Assembly (NCBI GenBank): GCA_020846195.1
Contig: JADLEJ010000003.1
Span: 28,514 to 92,513, forward strand
Source of the DNA: Nitrospira sp.
GTDB lineage: Bacteria > Nitrospirota > Nitrospiria > Nitrospirales > Nitrospiraceae
Direction: 5' to 3'
DNA length: 64,000 bases
This document shows, one piece after another, positions 1 through 8,417 of this stretch (positions are counted from its first letter, which is position 1; every line of letters starts with the position of its first letter). The position numbers and the translations under genes are program-made. The notes below the pieces were generated by a model. It had not been told where the DNA came from. It worked only from the letters and a program-made list of their open reading frames with translations, and searched no databases.

Positions 1-1444
<1,444 letters not shown>

Positions 1445-1492
1445 AAGTATGTCGTTCAAGATTCTCCGTGCCGGCAAGATTTTTCGTGTCGA

Positions 1493-1521
1493 ATAGTACC
1501 TGGCTCATACCCGCTCTGCAA
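1493..1521 (-). promoter_or_regulatory. Sigma70-type promoter for the DUF255 gene
   Basis: Read on the minus strand, TTGCAG (1516-1521) and TACTAT (1493-1498) are separated by exactly 17 bases. Transcription would start near 1486, giving a leader of about 42 bases. Inferred from consensus match only. Confidence 0.5.
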
Positions 1522-1580
1522 CCCGTGTGCAGCGCTGTGCTATCATCTTCGCCGGAGTCTCGACAAGACGGAGCACCACG

Positions 1581-3122
1581 ATGATACACAGCTGGCCTCG
1601 ATCATTCATTGCGCTCGGCCGCATGGCCCTGTGTCTCACGCTCGCGTTGCTCGCCCACAGCGAGCCAGTGCGGGCGCAAGCATCCGATGCAAACCTTCAG
1701 GCCGCTCTAAACACCCTCTCATCCGAACGAATGCTGGCAGATATTCGCACATTGAGCAGCGCCTCCTTCAACGGACGGCTAGCCGGCAGCGACGATGACA
1801 GGCTATCGGCTCAATGGGTTGCGCAGGAACTCGCCGCCGCTCAATTACACCTTCCCCCTATCATGAACGGCTCACTCCGCTTTCCCTTTGTTAGCGGAAA
1901 ACAGGGCACTCCGCTTGGTGTGATGGCCTCAATCATTTCAGCCTCAACCATCCAACCGGACCCAAGCCTTCGAATGGGCAGCGCTGACCAGATGACCCCC
2001 GCCACTCTCGGCACCGATTATCTGCCAGTATTCGACTCGCCCTCCGCTTCTATCCAGGGTCGTATCGTCTTTGTGGGCTACGGGATTGCCGATCCGGCGC
2101 ACGGGATCGATGACTATGCCAGTGTGGAGGTGACCAATCAGATCGTCCTCTTTCTGCGCGGTAAGCCGGATCATTACCAGCAGCCGGTCAGCCATGCGGA
2201 CAAAGTCCGATTCGCGAAAAGCCATGGCGCCCTCGCCTATCTGACCGCCACCGGGCCGATTCTCCATCCCTATGAAGCCCGGCGTGGCGTGACAGGCAGA
2301 CCCAGCGCCTTCTATAGCCAGCTCCCCCAGGACCAAGCCATTCCTGGCGCCTGGATCGGCACCGCACTCGCGGAACAGCTCCTTGCCGGATCGGACAGTA
2401 CCAACGCGAATCGTCTTCGACTCCTCCAGGAACAACTCAACAACACCGCTTCAAGCCAATCGCGGGAAACCGACCGCTACGCATCGCTCGACTGGAACAG
2501 CACCAGGCAAGAAGGCCTGTTGACCAACGTCGTAGGGTTGATCCCAGGAACCGGCCCTGACGCCATCATCGTCGGCGCCCATCGCGACCACTTCGGCCGC
2601 CCGGCTGGCTTATTCTTTCCAGGCGCGGACGATAATGCGTCCGGCACCGCTGTGATGCTGGAAGTGGCGCGCGCAATAGCGAAATCAGACCTGCGCCCCC
2701 AACACACGATTCTGTTTGTCTCCTTTAGCGGCGAAGAAAACGGCTTGCTGGGCTCGCGTCTCTACGTCACCCGTCCGATCGTGCCGCTCGCTTCAACCAA
2801 TGTCATGATCAACATCGATCATGCCGGCATCGGCAACGGACGATTGACAGTTGGTGTAACCGGCTTGGAAAAGACGGTGGCCACTGCGGCAGGACAGGCC
2901 GCAGAGCTAACGGACAAACTCGATGTGTATGGATTCTTTCCGGGTGGCGATCACGTGCCGTTCAAAGAAGCGGGCGTGCCGACCATTACCACCGTCAGCG
3001 GCGGGGTACATCCGCACTATCATCAGCCAGCCGATGCCGCCGACACCATCAACCCGGATATTCTCATGACAACCGCGCGCTACGTCATGACACTAGCCTG
3101 GCAACTAGCGAACGAGCCGTGA
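1581..3122 (+). CDS. Exported M28-family zinc aminopeptidase
   Basis: This secreted metallopeptidase is predicted to remove N-terminal amino acids with two zinc ions. A signal peptide is clear (hydrophobic FIALGRMALCLTLALLA, then VRAQA cleavage). Zinc and catalytic motifs of family M28 are present in order: VGAHRDHFG (His and Asp ligand region), GADDNASGTA (bridging Asp), FSGEENGLLGS (catalytic Glu) and a late HYHQPADAAD (His ligand). The segment between the signal and the peptidase domain resembles a PA insert. I chose the ATG at 1581 because GGAG lies 7 bases before it; a GTG at 1527 would add a charged non-signal extension. Convergent with the next gene. Confidence 0.88.
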   Translation: MIHSWPRSFIALGRMALCLTLALLAHSEPVRAQASDANLQAALNTLSSERMLADIRTLSSASFNGRLAGSDDDRLSAQWVAQELAAAQLHLPPIMNGSLRFPFVSGKQGTPLGVMASIISASTIQPDPSLRMGSADQMTPATLGTDYLPVFDSPSASIQGRIVFVGYGIADPAHGIDDYASVEVTNQIVLFLRGKPDHYQQPVSHADKVRFAKSHGALAYLTATGPILHPYEARRGVTGRPSAFYSQLPQDQAIPGAWIGTALAEQLLAGSDSTNANRLRLLQEQLNNTASSQSRETDRYASLDWNSTRQEGLLTNVVGLIPGTGPDAIIVGAHRDHFGRPAGLFFPGADDNASGTAVMLEVARAIAKSDLRPQHTILFVSFSGEENGLLGSRLYVTRPIVPLASTNVMINIDHAGIGNGRLTVGVTGLEKTVATAAGQAAELTDKLDVYGFFPGGDHVPFKEAGVPTITTVSGGVHPHYHQPADAADTINPDILMTTARYVMTLAWQLANEP

Positions 3123-3140
3123 ACGTGACGCCGTAGGGAG

Positions 3141-3563
3141 TTACGGAATGTCGTCGAGAAGGGTGGAACCAATCGAAGGCAGAGGGCTTGTCTGCCTGGG
3201 AGGGCCGGGTAACACCAGCGGAGAGCCGCCCTGGTTGGCGCCCTGAATCAACCCGATCGAGAGTTGCGGGCCAAACGTCATCACCCCGCCGCTCCAGGCC
3301 TGGCCGGTCGTTGGATTCCGAAAACTATAGGTCTGCATATTCCCGCCGGGCGTATATAAATAGCCCTGCGTCCCCTGCCCATCGAGATACAGACTCCCTG
3401 GGCCGGCCAAATTGAACAGCGGCCCGACGCCGCCATCGAACGACCGCACCCCGGACACCGATTGAGCCAAGGCCGGCGCGCATTCGACCAGCGCCGTCCC
3501 AATGGTCCCCACTGCCGCAATCAGTGCAACCGTCAGTGCAACCGTGAGCAGGCGTTGCATCAT
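3141..3563 (-). CDS. Small exported protein of unknown function
   Basis: A protein of about 140 residues begins MMQRLLTVALTVALIAA, a clear signal peptide ending near APALAQS. The mature part is glycine-, proline- and serine-rich with no cysteines and no motif I recognise (for example FDGGVGPLFNLAGPGSLYLDG and YSFRNPTTGQ). An ATG 12 codons upstream (3599) is possible, but the hydrophobic stretch fits better from 3563. The phrase GTQGYLYTPGGNMQTYSF hints at a small beta-rich exported protein. It lies alone between the M28 peptidase and the TolC gene. Confidence 0.6.
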   Translation of the reverse strand: MMQRLLTVALTVALIAAVGTIGTALVECAPALAQSVSGVRSFDGGVGPLFNLAGPGSLYLDGQGTQGYLYTPGGNMQTYSFRNPTTGQAWSGGVMTFGPQLSIGLIQGANQGGSPLVLPGPPRQTSPLPSIGSTLLDDIP

Positions 3564-3597
3564 GCTTCTACTTCTCTGAGGCAGGGTGGGGTGATTC

Positions 3598-3625
3598 ATG
3601 ACAATATCCGTCTCACCAGTATAAT
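3598..3625 (+). promoter_or_regulatory. Promoter for the TolC-family gene
   Basis: ATGACA (3598-3603) and a perfect TATAAT (3620-3625) are 16 bases apart on the plus strand. The AAGGAGG ribosome-binding site at about 3650 and ATG at 3661 follow, giving a short leader of about 28 bases. Confidence 0.55.
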
Positions 3626-3660
3626 ATGAGCCTTGTCAGGCTGTCGATCAAGGAGGATTC

Positions 3661-5232
3661 ATGAGCCCCCACTATCGTTTCGTCCCCGGCATCTCCGGAT
3701 GGCACAGCGGGATCGCACTCGCACTCGTCTTGCTGACCACCACTCCCAGCTGGAGCCAAGGCCCCGCCAAGGCCGCAACTCCCGAAGAACGGCGCGAAAC
3801 GGTTTCCCTGGCCGACGCCGCCGTCCGCGCGCTGCAAAGCAATCTGGATATCTCCATCAGCCGCCAGACGAAAGAAAGCCGGGTGTTCGATATCACCGTC
3901 GAGCAGGCCAAGTTCGACCCGACCTTGAGTGTGAACGGCCAATACAACCGCCAAGTCTCGCCGCTCAATCGTCCGGTCTTCGGCGGCACCGGCGGCAACC
4001 TGACCGACATTCAAACGTTCGACCAACGCAACAGCTCCGTGACTGTCGATGCGACGCAAAACCTCATCACCGGCGGCAATATCGACTTGAATTACAGCCC
4101 GGCACGCACGAATGTGAACCAGAACCTGGCCACCGGTTTCTTGTTCAACCCAGCCTGGACCGGCGGCCTCGCCCTCACGCTGACCCAGCCCTTGCTCCGC
4201 AACGCCGGCATCGATATCACCAAAACCTTTATCAAGGTCGCGCAGAATAATGCCGACGTCGAGCAGCACATTTTCCGCGATCGGGTCCTGACCGTCCTCG
4301 CCACCGTCGAACAAACCTACTGGGAACTGGTCTTCTCGAATGAAAACCTGAAGGTCGCCCAGGCGGCCCTCAAGGCGGCGGAAGAATTGCTCGCGACCAA
4401 CCGCGCTAAAACCAAAGCCGGCGTCATGTCCATCGTGGATGTCTTGCAGGCCGAAGCCGCCGTCGCCTCGCGAGTCGAACAGGTGCTCGTGGCCGAAAAA
4501 TCCATTCGCGATCAAGAAGACCAATTGCGCCGGTTGTTGAATCCAGGCGAAGAGGAGTTGCGGCAGGATGTGCGGCTGACCCCCACCGATCAACCCGTCA
4601 TCGTCCTTGAGCCCCTTAGCTTGCAAGAAGCCATCGACACCGCCATCGACCAGCGCCCGGAAATCGTTCAAGCCAAGAAGAACGTCGACTCGGGCGAGCT
4701 CAACAAACAATTCGCCCGCAATCAGCTCCTCCCCACCCTGTCGCTTCAAGGCACGATGGGCATGGCTGGATTGGGCAAAGACTACGGCGATTCCGTCAGC
4801 AAAAACCTCAGCGGCGACTTTTACAATTTTGGCGCGGGGCTCGTCTTAAGCTATCCACTGGGCAATCGCTCGGCCATCAGCACCTATAATAAGCGCCAAC
4901 TGGAATCCAAAAATGCCGAAGCCTCCCTCGCGAGCGTCCGCCAGCAAATCATTGTGGGCGTGCGCGAAGCCGTCCGCCGCGTGCAGACCGACTTCAAGCG
5001 CATCGAGACCACCCGCTCCGCCCGCATTATGGCCGAGAAGCAATTACAGGCCGAGCAGGAACGGCTGAAGGTCGGGTTGAGCACCACCCGCTTTGTGCTC
5101 GACTTCCAGCGCGACCTCGCCACCGCGCAAGGCAACGAGCTGCGGTCGGTCGTGGACTACAACAAGTCGCTCTCCAACCTGGCGCGCCACAAAGCCAGCA
5201 CGCTGGACCGGTACAATCTGCAACTGCAATAA
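3661..5232 (+). CDS. TolC-family outer-membrane efflux channel protein
   Basis: A protein of 523 residues with a signal peptide (ALALVLLTTTPSWSQG) and two OEP repeats, the layout of TolC/OprM/CusC proteins that form trimeric barrels with a long periplasmic alpha-helical tunnel. The helical repeat regions are visible as long Ala/Glu/Gln-rich stretches around residues 220-290 (VEQTYWELVFSNENLKVAQ, then ALKAAEELLATNRAKTKAGVMS) and 430-510. The start has an AAGGAGG site about 5 bases upstream. No inner-membrane pump or adaptor gene is adjacent, so the partner transporter is unknown. The next gene starts only 6 bases downstream. Confidence 0.9.
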   Translation: MSPHYRFVPGISGWHSGIALALVLLTTTPSWSQGPAKAATPEERRETVSLADAAVRALQSNLDISISRQTKESRVFDITVEQAKFDPTLSVNGQYNRQVSPLNRPVFGGTGGNLTDIQTFDQRNSSVTVDATQNLITGGNIDLNYSPARTNVNQNLATGFLFNPAWTGGLALTLTQPLLRNAGIDITKTFIKVAQNNADVEQHIFRDRVLTVLATVEQTYWELVFSNENLKVAQAALKAAEELLATNRAKTKAGVMSIVDVLQAEAAVASRVEQVLVAEKSIRDQEDQLRRLLNPGEEELRQDVRLTPTDQPVIVLEPLSLQEAIDTAIDQRPEIVQAKKNVDSGELNKQFARNQLLPTLSLQGTMGMAGLGKDYGDSVSKNLSGDFYNFGAGLVLSYPLGNRSAISTYNKRQLESKNAEASLASVRQQIIVGVREAVRRVQTDFKRIETTRSARIMAEKQLQAEQERLKVGLSTTRFVLDFQRDLATAQGNELRSVVDYNKSLSNLARHKASTLDRYNLQLQ

Positions 5233-5238
5233 TCCTCC

Positions 5239-5952
5239 ATGCTGACGCCTGCGCCGAGCGAACAGGCGGCACCGAGTAGAACGCACGAACGGGGAGCCGC
5301 GCTGGCGCTGCTCCCCGTCGCCGCCACGCTCCTGTTCTACTTCCTTCCCTTGTCGCTGCGAGAGCAATCGCTCGTTCAATTCGCCCCACAGATTCTGGCC
5401 TATCTCGCGCTTGCCCTGTGGGCGGCATACAACCGCCCCCTGCTCCCGCTCCTCGGCCTGCCTCCACAAGGATTGACGTCCGGCTTCCGGCAGGGCCTCG
5501 CCATCGGCCTCGGGCTCGGTTGTCTTAATACCATCCTCATCCTCAGCGTGACTCCGGCAATCGGATTCGACATCGCGTTTCTGAAGAACACCCCTCATGC
5601 CCAGATCCCGCTCTTCATCATGTTGCCCTGGGCGATCAGCGGCATCGCGCTCTTCGTCGAAGTGAACTTCCGCGGCTTTCTGCTCGGACGGCTGGCCAGG
5701 CTCGAATCGCCGCTGTGGCAATCCTCCCGCCTTCGACGCCTCTCGCCGCTGGCCCTCCTGGCCAGCGCCCTCGCCTTTTCGTTTGACCCGTTCATGGTCG
5801 CGACGTTCCAGTATCTCCACTGGATCGCCATCTGGGACGGCCTCGTCTGGGGCGTGGTCAGGCTCAGGACGAACAATCTCTACATTCCCATCGTCGCGCA
5901 CGCCGTTGAGGTCATGGTGATGTATAGTGCGGTGCGAGCGGCGCTCGGGTAA
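5239..5952 (+). CDS. CPBP-family intramembrane protein, catalytic motif altered
   Basis: A polytopic membrane protein of 237 residues with about six hydrophobic segments. The segment at 139-147 (FVEVNFRGF) matches the EExxxR signature of the CPBP (CAAX protease and bacteriocin-processing) family, but the first Glu is replaced by Val140; Glu141 and Arg145 remain. A late His221 in IVAHAVEV corresponds to the last CPBP motif, where an Asn is usually found four residues on and is absent here. It may therefore be a non-proteolytic relative. It follows the TolC gene by 6 bases and has no clear ribosome-binding site, suggesting translational coupling. Confidence 0.6.
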   Translation: MLTPAPSEQAAPSRTHERGAALALLPVAATLLFYFLPLSLREQSLVQFAPQILAYLALALWAAYNRPLLPLLGLPPQGLTSGFRQGLAIGLGLGCLNTILILSVTPAIGFDIAFLKNTPHAQIPLFIMLPWAISGIALFVEVNFRGFLLGRLARLESPLWQSSRLRRLSPLALLASALAFSFDPFMVATFQYLHWIAIWDGLVWGVVRLRTNNLYIPIVAHAVEVMVMYSAVRAALG

Positions 5953-6008
5953 CATCCCCCAGCGGCGTCACCCCAAAAATCGACCGCAGTCCGGAGGAGG
6001 GAATCCAC

Positions 6009-6344
6009 GTGAACGGCTTGGGCAAATACGTCCTCTATTTTCTCTTAGGCGGCACCATCGTCAGCGTCTCGACCTATCTCGGCGCACAAGGCCGGTCATT
6101 CCTCGCAGCCTTCGCGAGCACTTTCCCAGCCATTACTGGAGCGACTTTTATCCTGATCTATGTGAACGGCGGCAACGACGCCATCGTGAGCTACGCGAAG
6201 AATCTTCTCTGGTTCGTGCCGCCCTGGACGGTGTACGTCGTGGCCATGATCGCCGGCGTGCCGCGCTTCGGCTTCTGGCCCGCGATGCTCGGCTCACTCA
6301 CACTCTATATGAGCTGCGTGGGGCTGGTCCGGTTCCTCCGGTAG
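6009..6344 (+). CDS. Small four-helix inner-membrane protein (GlpM/DUF3147-like)
   Basis: A 111-residue protein that starts at a GTG preceded by a strong GGAGGAGGG site (5993-6001). Four hydrophobic helices are evident: GKYVLYFLLGGTIVSVSTYLG, FASTFPAITGATFILIYV, LLWFVPPWTVYVVAMIAGV and AMLGSLTLYMSCVGLVRF. The pattern of a small four-helix protein with a central NG(G)NDA loop fits the GlpM/DUF3147 group, which has no settled function. Assignment to that family is from memory of its look and should be treated as tentative. Confidence 0.55.
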   Translation: MNGLGKYVLYFLLGGTIVSVSTYLGAQGRSFLAAFASTFPAITGATFILIYVNGGNDAIVSYAKNLLWFVPPWTVYVVAMIAGVPRFGFWPAMLGSLTLYMSCVGLVRFLR

Positions 6345-6356
6345 GCCGGGCAGGCG

Positions 6357-7112
6357 CTACGGCAGAACGAGACCGAAGTGCTCGTGGAGCGCGCGGGTAT
6401 AGGCGGCATCGCCCTCGACAACGGATTTTTCGTTCTGTCCGTCCTGCCTGATACTCAACCGCCGATCCACCAGCGTCTTGCGCCCGTCCTTGGTCGGGAT
6501 CGTGCAGATCCGGCGCTGCATAAAGCGAGAGTCCGGCGAATGCGAATGAAAATAGTTGGGGTAGAGATAATCGACCGGCTGGCAGGGTTCGAGCGTAAAT
6601 GAGTAGAGGCTTTCCCATTCCTCATGCACCAGGCATTGCAGGAGATATTCATCGGATTCGATGACCGTGAGCCGGAACTCCTCCGAATACTGTGCCACCT
6701 GAACTCCGGACGACAACCGAATCGGCTCCAGCAACCCGTTGCCACCGAATCCCACATCGACAAGCCAGGATTCCCCGCCGACGTTCACCATCGAGACCTG
6801 ATGACTTTTCGGATAGGGCGGTTTCGCGCCATATCTCACCCGCGCAATCAAACGAGTGACTGAGAAACCCAGTTCTTCGAGCAGCAAGCTGAAAAGCCCG
6901 TTCAATTCAAAACAGTATCCGCCGCGTTTAGCCGTCACAATCTTGGCAAACAGATCCGCCGGTTCAAGCGAGATCGCCCGGCCGAGAAAGTTGTCCAAAT
7001 TCTCGAACGGCACAGTGAGCACATGAGCGAGATGGAGCGCACGCAACGCGTCAGGGGAAACCGCCTGAGTCCCGCGATAGGCAATCCGATCATAATAGGA
7101 GTGAATATCCAT
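6357..7112 (-). CDS. nat: Arylamine N-acetyltransferase
   Basis: The enzyme transfers acetyl groups from acetyl-CoA to arylamines, hydrazines or related amines. The full catalytic triad of the NAT family is visible: Cys67 in AKRGGYCFELN, His104 in PKSHQVSMV and Asp119 in WLVDVGFGGNG. The N-terminal helical part has the expected HLAHVLTVPFENLD. Length (251) is slightly shorter than the usual 275-280, with a compact third domain. It stands alone and is convergent with the small membrane protein upstream in the window. Physiological substrate unknown. Confidence 0.92.
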   Translation of the reverse strand: MDIHSYYDRIAYRGTQAVSPDALRALHLAHVLTVPFENLDNFLGRAISLEPADLFAKIVTAKRGGYCFELNGLFSLLLEELGFSVTRLIARVRYGAKPPYPKSHQVSMVNVGGESWLVDVGFGGNGLLEPIRLSSGVQVAQYSEEFRLTVIESDEYLLQCLVHEEWESLYSFTLEPCQPVDYLYPNYFHSHSPDSRFMQRRICTIPTKDGRKTLVDRRLSIRQDGQNEKSVVEGDAAYTRALHEHFGLVLP

Positions 7113-7229
7113 CGACCAACGACTCCTGGGGAAAACTTCTCAGAAAGAGTATAGGGAAAATCCAAGCAGCGGGTCTATGGCCTTCAGATAGCCAGATGAT
7201 TTCGGAGAGAATGATTTGTGGGGGCACGC

Positions 7230-7805
7230 CTAGACGGAATGAGAGAAATGCAGCCGGTTCATTTCGTTGAGCGTGGCGATCATCTGATTGAGCGCGTGGG
7301 TCACGGTGCGGCTGGCTTCATGAGAACAATTGTTGGCGCCGGTCCAGATGTCAGGCGGGGCGGGGCGTTCACCCACGTTCTGACAAAAGCGCGAGATGGT
7401 GTGTTTCCAGTGAGAGGCCTCCGGGCTTGCATCGAGAAACCGCTCCCGGTCATTCGAGAAGGGTTGTTCGAACTGCCCGGCGCGGAGCTGCCACATCTGC
7501 TCCATGGCCTGCTGCCGGTCCGAGCCCAGTTCAAGCCCATTCATCTTTTCATTCAACGCAGCAAAGAACCCGCCAACGACATGTTCCACCTGCGACTCAG
7601 GAAAGACGCCGACACAAGCCTGCATGAGCAGGAATTTGTGGAAGAGAAACACCTCGGCGCTAATCCGGGCATCGTTGGCGGAAGGGTCGCAGGCCAGCGC
7701 TAATTCGCGCAGGGCATCCGCAGACGCTCCTTCGAGACTGGAGCCGAGCAGCTTCGCAATCTGACGACCAAGGTTGAGATATTCAATATTCGACAGCAAC
7801 ATCAT
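7230..7805 (-). CDS. Hypothetical cytosolic protein
   Basis: A 191-residue, mostly alpha-helical protein starting MMLLSNIEYLNLGRQIAKLL. The ATG at 7803-7805 has GGAGAGG about 5 bases upstream; the open frame extends further but would overlap the upstream gene and loses a ribosome-binding site. There is no signal peptide or membrane segment. Single cysteines and a run of aromatic and charged residues (SHWKHTISRFCQN) are visible but no recognisable motif. I cannot assign a function. Confidence 0.6.
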   Translation of the reverse strand: MMLLSNIEYLNLGRQIAKLLGSSLEGASADALRELALACDPSANDARISAEVFLFHKFLLMQACVGVFPESQVEHVVGGFFAALNEKMNGLELGSDRQQAMEQMWQLRAGQFEQPFSNDRERFLDASPEASHWKHTISRFCQNVGERPAPPDIWTGANNCSHEASRTVTHALNQMIATLNEMNRLHFSHSV

Positions 7806-7968
7806 CGCAACCTCTCCGTGCACCCCAGAAGACCCTTCTCTCGCAGACGGCTCAAAATGGCTGTCAGCAAGGCCGCAGACGAGGAAAGCACCGGAGGCGT
7901 ACCCTCTGGGGTACGTTGAGGATGCTTTCGAGACGAGAACGAAGCTGGCGGGCATTTTCAGCTGGCTG

Positions 7969-8289
7969 CTATTCAACGACGACGGCGGTGCCGCTGGTGC
8001 TCACCATCAACATGCTGCTGCTGGCGCCAATCGTTTCATAATCGATGTCGATGCCGACGATGGCATTAGCGCCGAGATTCCTGGCTTGCTCACGCATTTC
8101 GCCCAACGCAATATCTTTGGCCTTCCGCAATTCGGCTTCGTAGGAGGCCGACCGGCCGCCGACAATGTCTCTGATCGAGGCAAAGAAATCGCGAAAGATG
8201 TTCGCGCCCAAAATCGCGTCGCCGCTGACGAGCCCCAGATACTTAACCGCGCGCTTGCCTTCAATGCCCGGTGTCGTCGTCAAAATCAT
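7969..8289 (-). CDS. YbjQ/UPF0145 family protein (DUF74)
   Basis: A 106-residue protein beginning [23 protein letters not shown], the typical opening of the YbjQ family, followed by [23 protein letters not shown] and the conserved [13 protein letters not shown] stretch. The family forms pentameric rings and is often annotated as putative heavy-metal binding; its role is unproven. The ATG at 8289 has GGGAGG upstream. It is 163 bases ahead of the preceding hypothetical gene and divergent from the uvrA-family gene. Confidence 0.85.
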   Translation of the reverse strand: MILTTTPGIEGKRAVKYLGLVSGDAILGANIFRDFFASIRDIVGGRSASYEAELRKAKDIALGEMREQARNLGANAIVGIDIDYETIGASSSMLMVSTSGTAVVVE

Positions 8290-8359
8290 GCGTCCCTCCC
8301 AGTGAAAGCCCCATCCTCTCATTCTTAAATGGGATCGCCAAGCCTTTCCCCGTTCCCGG

Positions 8360-8388
8360 TTGAAGCAGCCCTCTCCGCTTGATAGGAT
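8360..8388 (+). promoter_or_regulatory. Promoter for the UvrA-family gene
   Basis: TTGAAG (8360-8365) and TAGGAT (8383-8388) are 17 bases apart. Transcription would begin near 8395, which is downstream of the ATG at 8379 and so favours the GTG at 8418 as the true start. Confidence 0.4.
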
Positions 8389-8417
8389 CACCAGTTCCCT
8401 CACAAGGAATCATCGCC

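Noticed and set aside
3613..4749. Long open frame on the minus strand (378 codons) opposite the TolC-type gene
   Set aside because: It is antisense to a well-supported TolC-family gene, has Gly/Asp/Glu-rich low-complexity translation and no family motif.
8379..8417. ATG at 8379 as the UvrA start
   Set aside because: It overlaps the -10 region of the likely promoter; the GTG at 8418 has AAGGA at good spacing.
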